A DNA stretch of 64,000 nt from Hymenobacter elongatus (GTDB lineage Bacteria; Bacteroidota; Bacteroidia; Cytophagales; Hymenobacteraceae), in contig NZ_SRLD01000003.1 of assembly GCF_004745955.1 (NCBI RefSeq), positions 62,001 to 126,000 of the forward strand. Direction: 5' to 3'. Below the pieces are notes generated by a model, which searched no databases, was not told where the DNA came from, and worked only from the letters and a program-made list of their open reading frames with translations. This document shows positions 45,359 to 54,536 of this stretch, in pieces (the first letter of the stretch is position 1; the number at the start of each line of letters is the position of its first letter). Made by a program: the position numbers and the translations under genes.

Positions 45359-47467
45359 TTAGTTCACTTTCACGAATGGCGTAGCCCCCGTTCTGCCGGC
45401 CTGGTCGCGCCAGCGGAGTACGTACCATCCGGGCCGCAGCGCACTCACGTTCACACTACGCACGTTAGGGCCGATTCGGGTGTCAACGCCCTGCACCTGA
45501 CAGGCCCGCCCAACGGCATCGTACAGGTAGACCGAAAGCGTGCCGTCTAGGGTGCCCGAATACAGAAAGCGGAGCTGGCTGTCTTGCACGGGGTTTGGGT
45601 AGACCTGCAGCACATCGGCACTGGCGGCGGCATCCTGCACCAGCAGCGGCGCTGTATTATCCAGCGTTCCATCGGGGCGGCGCAGGCGCAAACGGTAGTA
45701 GCTCACGCCGGCCAGCGGCTGCGGATCGGCCACCCGGTAGGTGCTGCCGGCGGCTCCGGCCGCTACGGTTGCCACTGTCTGCCACGAGGTCGTATCGACG
45801 GCCCGCTCCACCAAAAAGTCGCGCAGCAGGCATTCGTCCCGCGTAGCCCAGGTGATTTCAACGCCGGTGCCACTCACGAAACTGGCCGCTACCCTGGTGA
45901 GAGGTGCGGGCAGCATGGGCGCGGGCCCACAGCCGGCCGGCACGAAACTGCGCGTACGCAGCACCGCGCGGCCACCCGTGCGGTCGTTCACGCTCAGGGC
46001 CCGATTGGAGCGGCCCCGCCCTACCCCAAAGTACATTACGGCCGTGAGGGTATTCACGTGGCCTAGCTGCTGGGCGTGCCCCAACTCATGCAATACCACC
46101 GACTCAAAATCGAACTGCACGGCACTGGGCAACCCCGGTCCGTACTGCCAATTGACGGCATCATCGAGCTGCATGTCGATTTCACTGACGTGAAATCCGA
46201 TGCTGCCATCCGTGTTGGTGCAGCCCAGGTAGTAGCTGGTCGTGCGGCCCAGCACGTTCTGTGGCAGCTCCGCGCCTTTGTCGAAGCCCACCGAGTTTTC
46301 ACCATCCGACCCAATGCCCGTTGCCGTCCGCACGGGGCCAATGGTCCAGTTGACGCCCGTCTGGCAGCGCCACCCCGAAAACAAAGCCCGTTGGAAAGCC
46401 TGCACCGCCGCCACGTTGCTGGCAAAGCCCGACTCGAAGCGGAACGTGTAGCCGCCTTCGCCATTCTGATTGATATGGTTTGGCCGCACAACGGTTTTGC
46501 GTTCCTGGGCCTGCACATTGGAGGCCGCGTACGGCACAGTCAGCACCGTGGCACTGTTGGCCTGCAGGCCAGCGGTGGTCGTTACGCGCACCGTGCCGGT
46601 GCCGGCCGGACTGCCCGTAATGCTGTAGGAAGGAACCCGCACCCGAATCTGGGTATCCGTCCAGCTTATGTAGTCTGCGACCTGGGGCAGCACAAAGGTT
46701 GCGCCCCCATCATCGGCATTGCGAAACTCCACCCGTCCCGTGCCCCGATCGTTGCCGAAGCCGGAGCCGTTGAGGGTGAGAATCTCTTCTACTCCGGCCG
46801 GCACCACGGTTGGGCTCAGGTCAGTAATAACGGGGGCTTGGCCTCGGGCCGCTACCACCGGCTGACCCACGCGCAGCTGAGCCTGCCGCAGCGTAGGGTT
46901 GGGCTGCACGATTCGGCGGGGCTGGCCCAGGCTGGCTTGCAGCTCAGCGTAAAGATCCGGCCCAATGCGCGGATACACGCGGAACGGCTCGGCGGCGGAG
47001 GCATCGGTCAGGTTGTAGCGAATAAAGCCCTGCTCACTGGCGTAGGGCGTCCAGCTTGGGGGAGCCGTAGCCCCAGAAAAAGCGGCGGGACTCAGGAATA
47101 ATATGCCCTGTTCGCCGGGGTACAGGCGTAGTGTGTTCGTAAGGATATGCTCGTCGAAGCCCACCCGGCCCCCTTCCGTGAGCACCGTGAGCAGCTGGCC
47201 CGGCAGCTGGCCTTTGAGCACGCTATACACCCGAATCTGGTGGGCGGTATAGATCCGGCGGTGGGCCGCGTCCCAGAAACTGCGGGCGTCCAGCACCTCA
47301 CCCTCCACTACCAGCCCCGAGCGGCTGGCCCGCTCGGCAGCCGACAAAGGCACTAACAGGCAGTGACCATCAGCTTCTGTATTCTGGGCTGCGCCGGGCG
47401 TGGCACACAAAGCCGCCAGCAGAACGCTACCTGCTACTAACCGATTGAGAGTACGCAAAGACTTCAT
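45359..47467 (-). CDS. T9SS-exported metzincin-like metallopeptidase with IPT domain
   Basis: 702 residues from the ATG at 47467 (MKSLRTLNRLVAGSVLL, signal ending GAAQ). The N-terminal beta-domain is at about 35-170. An IPT/TIG-like domain follows at about 210-300 (ITDLSPTVVPAGVEEILTL). The zinc site is VLHELGHAQQLGH (H460), with the third His spaced as in metzincins but Gln where they have Gly, and TAVMYFGVGRG as a plausible Met-turn. A fibronectin III-like segment at about 525-610 precedes the T9SS sorting domain (LQVYPNPVQDSQLRF, VYLYDAVGRACQVQ, LRPGWYVLRWRD). It is expected to be a secreted protease; the Gly-to-Gln change makes activity less certain. Confidence 0.85.
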   Translation of the reverse strand: MKSLRTLNRLVAGSVLLAALCATPGAAQNTEADGHCLLVPLSAAERASRSGLVVEGEVLDARSFWDAAHRRIYTAHQIRVYSVLKGQLPGQLLTVLTEGGRVGFDEHILTNTLRLYPGEQGILFLSPAAFSGATAPPSWTPYASEQGFIRYNLTDASAAEPFRVYPRIGPDLYAELQASLGQPRRIVQPNPTLRQAQLRVGQPVVAARGQAPVITDLSPTVVPAGVEEILTLNGSGFGNDRGTGRVEFRNADDGGATFVLPQVADYISWTDTQIRVRVPSYSITGSPAGTGTVRVTTTAGLQANSATVLTVPYAASNVQAQERKTVVRPNHINQNGEGGYTFRFESGFASNVAAVQAFQRALFSGWRCQTGVNWTIGPVRTATGIGSDGENSVGFDKGAELPQNVLGRTTSYYLGCTNTDGSIGFHVSEIDMQLDDAVNWQYGPGLPSAVQFDFESVVLHELGHAQQLGHVNTLTAVMYFGVGRGRSNRALSVNDRTGGRAVLRTRSFVPAGCGPAPMLPAPLTRVAASFVSGTGVEITWATRDECLLRDFLVERAVDTTSWQTVATVAAGAAGSTYRVADPQPLAGVSYYRLRLRRPDGTLDNTAPLLVQDAAASADVLQVYPNPVQDSQLRFLYSGTLDGTLSVYLYDAVGRACQVQGVDTRIGPNVRSVNVSALRPGWYVLRWRDQAGRTGATPFVKVN

Positions 47468-47578
47468 AATGCAGCAAAAAGGCGGTAAAAACAGGCGGTA
47501 GCCCAAGGTACGTTAATTCGAGAAGTCCGGTAAGCCACCCGGGAGCACCTAGGCGGCTGCAGCCGAACTTTAGCGCCG

Positions 47579-48493
47579 CTAAAACAAGCTTCCCTGTACC
47601 GGCTGCGGAATAATACGCGGCAAACTTACCGGCAGTCCAGTCAGCTCCTGGAGTTTTTCCAGGAAAAACCGCGCCCAGAGCGGGGAGTGCAGGATATCTT
47701 TTTGGTGAACGAAGAAGTAGACCGTGTGCAACCCGGCCTGGAGCCACGCGGCCAGGCGTTCGGCCCAGGCCGTGGCGCGGGTGTAGTCGCTGCTATTCAG
47801 GCCGTGGCCATTGAAGCGGATAAAGGCTACTGGCGTGGTCAGGCGCTGGTGCAGCACGTCGCGGCGGCCGGCTACGTCGGTTAGCACCAGGGTTTTGCCC
47901 AAGGCTTCGAGCATCGCAAATACGGAGTCGCGCAGGCCCGCATCGGCAAACCAGGCCGGGTGGCGCAGCTCTACCGCCAGGGGCACGTAGTCGGGGAAGT
48001 CGAGCAGGTAGCGCTCCAGGCGCGGCAGGTGCTCGGGGCCGAAGGTGGGTGGCAGCTGCAGAAAAGCCACGCCCAGCCGCTGCTCCAGCCCACTGATTGC
48101 CCGGCAGAAGGTCGTGGTTAGCTCGTCGGCATTATACAGCTCCTTGGTATGACTGATACTCTGGGGCAGCTTGGGACAAAACCGGAACTCTTCGGGGACG
48201 GCCTCGCGCCACTTGCGCACCATGGGAGCATCCGGAATGCGGTAATGGGTCGTATTCAGCTCGATGCTGTTGAACTGCCGAGCGTAGTGGTGAAGGTAGT
48301 CGGCATCCTTAATACCAGCCGGAAAGTATGAGCCCAGCCAGGCCTTGTTGGTCCAGATGGGGCAGCCGACATAGATGGCCGGCATGGCCGGCGGCGCGGC
48401 CTGCGCCCGGCGCAGCACGGCTGCCGTATCGGGGTGGTCGGCGGGCAGGCAAAAGTCAACGTAGCGCAGGTCAGAAAGGCGGCCAAAATCCAT
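47579..48493 (-). CDS. DUF72 family protein (YecE-like)
   Basis: 304 residues from the ATG at 48493 (MDFGRLSDLRYVDFCL). Motifs of the TIM-barrel DUF72 family are IYVGCPIWTNKAWLGSYFP, YARQFNSIELNTTHYRIP, FRFCPKLPQSISH, LGVAFLQLPPTFGPEHL, LAVELRHPAW, and FIRFNGHGL followed by VYFFVHQKD. The barrel resembles nucleases or xylose isomerase-like enzymes, but no activity is established. TACTTTGC just upstream on the minus strand resembles a -7 element. Confidence 0.92.
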   Translation of the reverse strand: MDFGRLSDLRYVDFCLPADHPDTAAVLRRAQAAPPAMPAIYVGCPIWTNKAWLGSYFPAGIKDADYLHHYARQFNSIELNTTHYRIPDAPMVRKWREAVPEEFRFCPKLPQSISHTKELYNADELTTTFCRAISGLEQRLGVAFLQLPPTFGPEHLPRLERYLLDFPDYVPLAVELRHPAWFADAGLRDSVFAMLEALGKTLVLTDVAGRRDVLHQRLTTPVAFIRFNGHGLNSSDYTRATAWAERLAAWLQAGLHTVYFFVHQKDILHSPLWARFFLEKLQELTGLPVSLPRIIPQPVQGSLF

Positions 48494-48840
48494 AGGGCAA
48501 AGTACGGGAAAACCGGTCAGCCGGTCGGGGCGCGTCTTAGTAAAATACCGGGACTTTTGCAACCTGGTGCAGACGATAGATGGCAGACCAATGCCAAAAT
48601 TTTCTTACCGGTGCATAGTCTTATTTCTAACGGCATTCGCATACTGTCTGTAGATAATACAAAACGTGGCTTAGCGAAACACAATCAACTATTTGGCACA
48701 TTCAGGCTTAATTACTTAAATGCAAGTTTTCTTCGAAAAGATCAATTCACCACCTATAGAGCTTACTAATATGATTGGAATCGGGGGACTGGTTAAGAAA
48801 GCCCGTATAGATTTGTCCTGCTCACCAACCCAGCGAACAG
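48494..48840. other. A/T-rich intergenic region between divergent DUF72 and RlpA genes
   Basis: 347 bp, markedly richer in A/T than the rest of the window. Promoters for both divergent genes should lie here. No ORF with family similarity, hairpin of note or known RNA was found. Confidence 0.5.
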
Positions 48841-49665
48841 ATGACGTTGATACTTACACGACTGCATGTCTCCGGCTTGATGATGGCTTTGCTTTTCGCA
48901 TTGTCCACGGCCTTTCCTCAAGTAGCTCAGGCTACACGTTTCGAAGACGAAAAACCAGCTGGCACCGCTGCTTCCCGCACCGTAGTGCTACGGGGCCGCG
49001 CTTCCTGGTACGGACGTGAACACCAAGGGCACCGGACCAGCAATGGTGAACGGTTCGACCGCTTCAAATACACGTGTGCCCACAAAACCCTGCCGTTTGG
49101 CACCCGGCTGCGCGTTACCAACCCCCAGAATGGCCACTCGGTAGTAGTGCGCGTCAGCGACCGGGGCCCCTTCCGCCACCAGCGGATTCTGGATTTGTCG
49201 GAAGTAGCGGCCCGCCCGCTGGACATCGTACGGCGCGGCGCGGTTTCGGTAGTGGCCGAAATAGTGCCCAGCACCACTCCCCTGGGCCCAACCAATGCCC
49301 CACAAAACCTGGCCGCTCTGGCCAGCGACTCCGCTACCACCGTTATGGCCATCACCACGCTGACTGACGTGGCAGCCGGCAGCACCGAAGCCGCCGACGT
49401 GGTGGTAGTACCCGCACCGGCCCCGAGCTTCGTAGTGCAGGCTGGTACCTTCGGCGACCCGCGCAACGCGCAGAGCCTGCAAACCAAGATTCAGGAGATG
49501 GACAAGAGCCTGAATGTGACCATTGCCGAAAGCAGCCAGGATGGCAAGCCGTTGAAGCGGGTTATTATCGGTCAGTTTCCGGATAAAGCCGAGGCCGAAG
49601 CCGTGCAGCAGCGTCTTAAGCAGCTGGGCGTAGTTGGAATGGTGCGGCAGGCTGAGAACTTATAA
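48841..49665 (+). CDS. rlpA: RlpA-like septal lytic transglycosylase with SPOR domain
   Basis: 274 residues with the signal peptide VSGLMMALLFALSTAFPQVAQA. The double-psi beta-barrel domain spans about 50-145 (RASWYGREHQGHRTSNGERF, FGTRLRVTNPQNGHSVVVRV, DRGPFRHQRILDLSEVAA). A Thr/Ala/Pro-rich linker leads to a C-terminal SPOR domain at about 195-270 (FVVQAGTFGDPRNAQSLQTK, RVIIGQFPDKAEAEAVQQRL). RlpA cleaves denuded peptidoglycan at the division septum, and SPOR domains bind such glycan. No lipobox is apparent, unlike E. coli RlpA. Single gene with its own terminator. Confidence 0.93.
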   Translation: MTLILTRLHVSGLMMALLFALSTAFPQVAQATRFEDEKPAGTAASRTVVLRGRASWYGREHQGHRTSNGERFDRFKYTCAHKTLPFGTRLRVTNPQNGHSVVVRVSDRGPFRHQRILDLSEVAARPLDIVRRGAVSVVAEIVPSTTPLGPTNAPQNLAALASDSATTVMAITTLTDVAAGSTEAADVVVVPAPAPSFVVQAGTFGDPRNAQSLQTKIQEMDKSLNVTIAESSQDGKPLKRVIIGQFPDKAEAEAVQQRLKQLGVVGMVRQAENL

Positions 49666-49709
49666 AAGTACTTTTACCAGCTGTGTAGGCAGCAAATGCT
49701 CTTATCGAA

Positions 49710-49746
49710 CACAAAAAAGGACCACAATACATGGTCCTTTTTTGTG
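49710..49746. terminator. Terminator after rlpA
   Basis: The arms CACAAAAAAGGACCA (49710-49724) and TGGTCCTTTTTTGTG (49732-49746) form a 15-bp perfect stem with a 7-nt loop and T-run, 45 bp after the rlpA stop. The following 200 bp (49747-49947) show no gene. Confidence 0.88.
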
Positions 49747-49947
49747 TCTTGCCTAGTAGTCGGGCTTCTTACTCCTTGCTCTATGCACAACGCCTTTCTT
49801 GCTGGCTTCTTATTTCTGGGCGCTTTCTGGGGGCTCTGATATGCATGAAGCGCGGCAGCTTGCTCGGCGGTGCCGATAGGTACGCGGTTTGAACTCGTTG
49901 AGCATTTCGAGCGTGTGCCAACCCTCCTATAAGCTATATACAGCCAC

Positions 49948-50691
49948 TTAGGCCGCCAAAGAACCCAGCAGGGCTTCCCACCGGGCACCGGCGTTGTGGC
50001 GGGCGGCGTACTGCAGCAGGTGGTCTGGCTGCAGGCGGTAGCGTGTCGCCAGAGTGGCCACCGCTCCAGCCAGCGCCTCGTCCGAGGTGATTAGGTCAGG
50101 CAGCTCGCCGGCATCTACGAGCATCTTTTCCAGGCGGGCTGTGGGCACGCCCTGCACCCGCCGCACCGGCGATGCCCGCTGAACGGGCCGTAGCAGGACG
50201 GCCTCCCGGCTATCGGTATCTACTACGCTACTGCTGTCAGCCAACCGGAACTGCGCGGAGGAGCCAATAAGCCGCGTGGCCCATTGCAGCTCGGCCCAGT
50301 TGACTTCTACCACCAGCCGCGCCGGAATCTCGGGCAGCACGGGCCGCAGCCAGCGCGTGGACCACAGGCTGCCCAGCGGCAAGGCCAGCTGGGCCTGTAG
50401 CTGCTGCCACAAGGCTACGTGTGCCGAGGCTAGCTCCGGCTTGAACATCGCCTGGGCCGGGGTCCCACTAAACGTTACGAGACCGGGTGCCACCTGATGC
50501 AGCAGCTGGCTGCGCACCAGACCTTGCCGAACCGCGGGCCACACGGCGGCCGTGACGGCAGGCAGCGCGTGGTCGAAGAAGGCTTGCAGCTCCGCTTCCG
50601 CCACCTGCGTGCGGCCCCGGAAGTGGCCCCGCAGCTGCGGCCACGCCCGGAGCACCTGGTCGTACTGGAGCAGGGGTTGTTTCACTGGCAT
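49948..50691 (-). CDS. AbiEi-like (type IV antitoxin-like) protein, tentative
   Basis: 247 residues without a signal peptide. The N-terminal helix-turn-helix-like region AAVWPAVRQGLVRSQLLHQV plus TFSG resembles the winged helix and strand that open AbiEi/DUF6577-type proteins. The C-terminal half has the family-like VPTARLEKMLVDAGE, then YRLQPDHLLQYAARHN. No AbiEii-type nucleotidyltransferase partner lies next to it. It starts 22 bp after the TonB receptor gene on the same strand and could be co-transcribed with it. The family call rests on motif shape only. Confidence 0.5.
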   Translation of the reverse strand: MPVKQPLLQYDQVLRAWPQLRGHFRGRTQVAEAELQAFFDHALPAVTAAVWPAVRQGLVRSQLLHQVAPGLVTFSGTPAQAMFKPELASAHVALWQQLQAQLALPLGSLWSTRWLRPVLPEIPARLVVEVNWAELQWATRLIGSSAQFRLADSSSVVDTDSREAVLLRPVQRASPVRRVQGVPTARLEKMLVDAGELPDLITSDEALAGAVATLATRYRLQPDHLLQYAARHNAGARWEALLGSLAA

Positions 50692-50713
50692 AAGCAGGAG
50701 GATAAAATGAGCA

Positions 50714-53191
50714 TTACCACTTGACCGCCACCGTCAGGTAGAAACTGCGGCCGTCGGAGGGCAAAATACCGGGGCCGGGGTAGCCGGTGGCGCGGCGGGT
50801 AAAATATAGAGCGTTGCCCAGGTTGTTGATGTTCCCCTCCAGCTTGAGCCAGCGCCGCTCCCAGGATACCGATGCATCCAGCACCTGGTAGGCCGGAATC
50901 AGCCCGATCACGGCATCGGTGCGGCGCGGATCCGCGTCGGTAGGGCTATTAAAGGCGTTGGTAGCCTCCGAGAACTGGTCGGAGAGGTAAGTATACTGCA
51001 CCGAGGCCTTGAAGGGACCATACCCGCCCTGCACGCCCGTTTTCAGGTTGACGGCCGGCACAAACTCGACCTGATTCCCGACGATTTCCGGGCTTGGGCT
51101 GGCCGTGTAGCGGCTGCGGATAAGGGACAGATTGCCAAAGGCGGAGAAACGCCAGCGGCCCGGCTCGACGGTGGGCCGCAGTACTCGCAGCACATCGAGT
51201 TCAGCGTATGATTCGAGGCCCAGAATCAGGGCCCGGCCGATGTTGTCGCGGTAGCGAAACGGGCGGTTGCCGGCGTCGTAGGTACCGACCTCGCCGATGC
51301 GGTTGTTATAGGCCAGGGCAAACAAGCTCACGTCGTAGGTCAGCCACTGGCCCTGCTCGCCGCGCAGGCCCAGGTCGGCGGAGTAGCCGCGCTCATCCTG
51401 CAGATTCGCATTGATGATCAGCGAGTTGTTAAAAATCTGCATGTCGGTGAAGGTGATGGAGCGGTAGTTCTGCGACACATTGGCGTACAGCTCCCGCGTT
51501 TCCACCGGCTTGTAGGAGGCCCCGAGGCCGCCGATAACGAAGCTGCGCGGACTGGTGCGCGCTTCGTGGGTGGTTTCGATGCCCGTGATGTTGCCGGCCA
51601 AATCCCGCGACACGGTTTGGTAGTCGCCATCGGCCTGGGTCCGGATATACTCCACCCGCACGCCCGGCGTGAGGGAGAAGGATTCCCCGAAATAAAAGAT
51701 GTTCTCGGCGAAGACTGCGGCGTTGTAGTTAGGGAAGCGGTAATCCGACGACGCAGCCGGGGCATTCAGGCCGGGGGCGGCCTCCTCAAACCGAAAGTCG
51801 GCGGCGCGGCCAGCCGGTCCGGCCCCCTGAATGCTGTGATTATAGCCCCGGTACAGGCGCGTGCCCACCAGCAGCACGCCGCTGGTGGTTTCGCCCAGCC
51901 CGTAACGGGTCAGGTAGCGCGCTTCGGCGCCCACGTTGCGGAAGTCGCCGGTGATGAGCTCGCGCTGCTGCGTATCGGCATCGGGCCGCTCGACGAAGCT
52001 GGTGCGGATTCCCAAGGCGTCGCGCGAGGCCAGCAGCCCAAAGGTGGTCAGGTTGAGGTTGGAGCGTGGGTTGAGCTTCCAGTCGGCCGAGAGGTTGAAC
52101 AGGTTCCAGTCCACGGCAAACCAGTTGCGCGGCCGGTTGCTCTGCCGCGGGTTTTGGGCAAACTGATAGTCGCTCAGCCCGCCCGGCTGCCGGGCCAGGT
52201 AGTCCATGTGCGTGACCTGGGCGCCCACCCGGAAGTTCTCGGTGAACTGGTAGCGCAGGTCGGCATAGGCCGTTTTGCTTTCAAAGTTCGAGTTGGGCCG
52301 CCAGCCGTCGCCGCGCTTATACTGCGCAAACGTGTAGTAGCTCAGCTTCCTGACCGTGCCGCTGACGCTGTTGAAGGAGTTGAAAAACCCAAAGGAGCCC
52401 GCCGTCTGCCGCGACACCACCGCCACGGTCTTGTCGGGCTCGGGCGTGCGCAGCTCAAAGTTGAGCAGCCCGCCGAACTGCGTGCCGTACTGCAGCGAGG
52501 CGGCCCCGCGCACGAGCTGGATGCGCTTGATGGCCTCGATGGGCGGCGTGTAGTAGCTCTCGGGATAGCCCAGCGCGTCGGCCGAGATGTCGTAGTTGTT
52601 CTGGCGCACGTTGAAGTTGCTGGTGCGGTTGGGGTCCAGGCCCCGTCCGCCCACGCTCAGCTGCAGGCCGCCCTGGTCGCTTTCCCAGATGTTGAGCCCG
52701 GCCACGCGGGCGTACACCTGGCGGGCGTTGTTGGTGGCCAGGTTGGCCACCAGGTTGTCGGGCACGATGACCTCGGACTTCTTGGCCGCGAAAATAGCCG
52801 TGCCTTCCACTTCGCGCAGGCGCTGCTGCCCAAAGCGGGCCTGCGGGGCTGCCACCACCACTTCCCGGAGCTGCTGCTCCCGGCGGGTCAGCGTGAACTC
52901 GCGCACTCCACCGTCAGCCGTGACCTCTATCTGCGTCTTGAAGGGCTCGTGGCCAATGGAGGAGAGCTGCAGCTGCTGGCGGCCCGTTGCCAGGCGGGGG
53001 AGCATAAACAGGCCGGCCGTGTCGGTGCGGGCAATCTGGCGGGAGCCGCGCACGTACACCTCGCAGCCCACCACGGGCCGGTTGGTGCCGGCTTCGCGCA
53101 CCCGGCCCTGCAGGCTCACCTGCTGGGCGGTGGCCGTAAAGCCGGAGAGCATACCAACCGCCAGCACGGCACTATAAACCGGAAATCTCAT
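50714..53191 (-). CDS. TonB-dependent outer-membrane receptor (FecA-like)
   Basis: 825 residues from the ATG at 53191 (MRFPVYSAVLAVGMLSG, signal ending ATAQ). A carboxypeptidase-regulatory-like domain is at about 25-105 (SLQGRVREAGTNRPVVGCEV, IGHEPFKTQIEV). The plug domain follows at about 110-235 (EGTAIFAAKKSEVIVPDNL, IKRIQLVRGAASLQYGTQFG). The 22-strand barrel ends in an aromatic residue (FYLTVAVKW). The plug resembles Fe(III)-dicitrate-type receptors. It overlaps the HTTM gene by 20 bp and belongs to the DUF4856-imelysin-HTTM operon, which supports an iron or metal-complex substrate. Confidence 0.92.
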   Translation of the reverse strand: MRFPVYSAVLAVGMLSGFTATAQQVSLQGRVREAGTNRPVVGCEVYVRGSRQIARTDTAGLFMLPRLATGRQQLQLSSIGHEPFKTQIEVTADGGVREFTLTRREQQLREVVVAAPQARFGQQRLREVEGTAIFAAKKSEVIVPDNLVANLATNNARQVYARVAGLNIWESDQGGLQLSVGGRGLDPNRTSNFNVRQNNYDISADALGYPESYYTPPIEAIKRIQLVRGAASLQYGTQFGGLLNFELRTPEPDKTVAVVSRQTAGSFGFFNSFNSVSGTVRKLSYYTFAQYKRGDGWRPNSNFESKTAYADLRYQFTENFRVGAQVTHMDYLARQPGGLSDYQFAQNPRQSNRPRNWFAVDWNLFNLSADWKLNPRSNLNLTTFGLLASRDALGIRTSFVERPDADTQQRELITGDFRNVGAEARYLTRYGLGETTSGVLLVGTRLYRGYNHSIQGAGPAGRAADFRFEEAAPGLNAPAASSDYRFPNYNAAVFAENIFYFGESFSLTPGVRVEYIRTQADGDYQTVSRDLAGNITGIETTHEARTSPRSFVIGGLGASYKPVETRELYANVSQNYRSITFTDMQIFNNSLIINANLQDERGYSADLGLRGEQGQWLTYDVSLFALAYNNRIGEVGTYDAGNRPFRYRDNIGRALILGLESYAELDVLRVLRPTVEPGRWRFSAFGNLSLIRSRYTASPSPEIVGNQVEFVPAVNLKTGVQGGYGPFKASVQYTYLSDQFSEATNAFNSPTDADPRRTDAVIGLIPAYQVLDASVSWERRWLKLEGNINNLGNALYFTRRATGYPGPGILPSDGRSFYLTVAVKW

Positions 53192-54536
53192 CGTCGAAGG
53201 GTAAAATCCAGGGCTTGGGGCGCAGGTCGTCGGAAACGCGGGCCAAATCCACGGTGGGGTCAATAAAGCTTTTGCCCAGGCGCCCGTTCAGGCTCACGTA
53301 GGCATCGGCGTACACTTTCGGGTTCTGCACGCCCTGCCGCGCGTAGTAGTCGCGCAGGTAGTGGGCAAACTGTACGAGCATGTCGGGCTGCGTGCTCATC
53401 ATCTTTTCCTGCAGCACGCTCAAATGCTCGCGGTTGTCGACCTGCCGGATCCGGCCCGTGGCACCGTCCACTACCTTGAACTGCACGTTGCCCATTTTCT
53501 CCATCAGCATCACCCGCCAGGAAAACCGGTAGCCTTCCTCGGTCCAGAACAGCTCCCGCGGGTAGAGCAGATAGCGGAACGGCAGCAGCAGCTGCACCAG
53601 GAAAAACACGCTCAATCCCATGAGCAGCAGCTGGCGGCGGGCCGGTCCATAGTGCAGCGGAGCCGCCGGCAGCGGGCTGGCGGGGGAGAAGTGCCGCAGA
53701 CGCCGCAGGCGCTCCAGCACCCGCTCGTGCCCGGCGGCCGGAAAGAAAATCAGGGCTGCCACCATCATCACGTAGGGAAACATGCCGATGGGAAAGAGCA
53801 CGGCCGTCAGCACGTGAAACACCACCACCGTGGCGTAGGCCCAGGGCCGGGTGCGCCGGTTCAGCAGAAAGAAGGGCACCGTCAGGTCGTACAACGCCCC
53901 AAACCAGCTAAAGGCGTACGCCACCCACACCTGCCCCAGCAGCGGGCCAATCAGCGGCAAATCGTTTTTGGCCGGCAGCCAGATGCGCAGGGGCAGGGCG
54001 TGCAGCAGCCAGTCGGAGTTGAGCTTGGCCAGGCCCGCGTACACGTACACGATGCCCATGAGCAGGCGCAGCGCGTCCACCGTCCAGCGGGGCACCTCGT
54101 TGCGCCAGCGCGCCGGGTTGCGGCGGGTATCGAGGGCAAAGTAGCGCCCGGCGGGCAGCACCAGCAGCAGCAGCGCCACCAGGCTCACGAAGTAGTAGTG
54201 GTTGAGGTAGGTGCTTTTGTCCAGGAGCTCAATGTAGGTGAAGCTCAAAAACAGGCCCGCGGCGGCCGTGCGGTACCAGTAGCCCAGGGCTACGAGCAGG
54301 GCGCACAGCCCGCACAGGGCAAACAGCCCGTAGGTGTAAGCCCCCCAGGGACGCACCCACTCAAAGCCGTAGTAGGGGAAAAAGAACCTGGGCCGCAGGT
54401 ACAGCTCCACAATCCAGCCCTTGGCCCAGAAACGGACAACGCTGGCCAGCACCAGCAGGCTAAAGGCCATCCGGAACGTAGCCAGCGGTGCCGCCGGAGT
54501 GTAGCTGTGGAGGTAGCGCCGAAGCCCGTCGCCCAT
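53172..54536 (-). CDS. HTTM domain membrane protein
   Basis: 454 residues with about eight membrane helices in the first 300 (ATFRMAFSLLVLASVVRFW, YGLFALCGLCALLVALGYW, YYFVSLVALLLLVLPAGRYF, ALRLLMGIVYVYAGLAKLNSD, FFLVQLLLPFRYLL). These fit the HTTM fold shared with vitamin K-dependent gamma-carboxylase; LNHYYFVSLV and YAGLAKLNSDWL are typical. The C-terminal third (FRYLLYPRELFWTEEGYRFSW and onward) is an extracytoplasmic domain. The enzymatic reaction in bacteria is unknown. The start overlaps the imelysin stop (TAATG) and the end overlaps the receptor gene, so all three are translationally coupled. Confidence 0.9.
   Translation of the reverse strand: MGDGLRRYLHSYTPAAPLATFRMAFSLLVLASVVRFWAKGWIVELYLRPRFFFPYYGFEWVRPWGAYTYGLFALCGLCALLVALGYWYRTAAAGLFLSFTYIELLDKSTYLNHYYFVSLVALLLLVLPAGRYFALDTRRNPARWRNEVPRWTVDALRLLMGIVYVYAGLAKLNSDWLLHALPLRIWLPAKNDLPLIGPLLGQVWVAYAFSWFGALYDLTVPFFLLNRRTRPWAYATVVVFHVLTAVLFPIGMFPYVMMVAALIFFPAAGHERVLERLRRLRHFSPASPLPAAPLHYGPARRQLLLMGLSVFFLVQLLLPFRYLLYPRELFWTEEGYRFSWRVMLMEKMGNVQFKVVDGATGRIRQVDNREHLSVLQEKMMSTQPDMLVQFAHYLRDYYARQGVQNPKVYADAYVSLNGRLGKSFIDPTVDLARVSDDLRPKPWILPFDDEISGL

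Noticed and set aside
50692..50713. Cobalamin riboswitch for the TonB receptor
   Set aside because: The receptor is inside an operon with overlapping genes and has no leader of its own. No B12-box sequence was seen upstream of the operon.
51566..53266. Plus-strand frame of 566 codons over the TonB receptor
   Set aside because: Antisense shadow. The receptor is on the minus strand with full domain structure.
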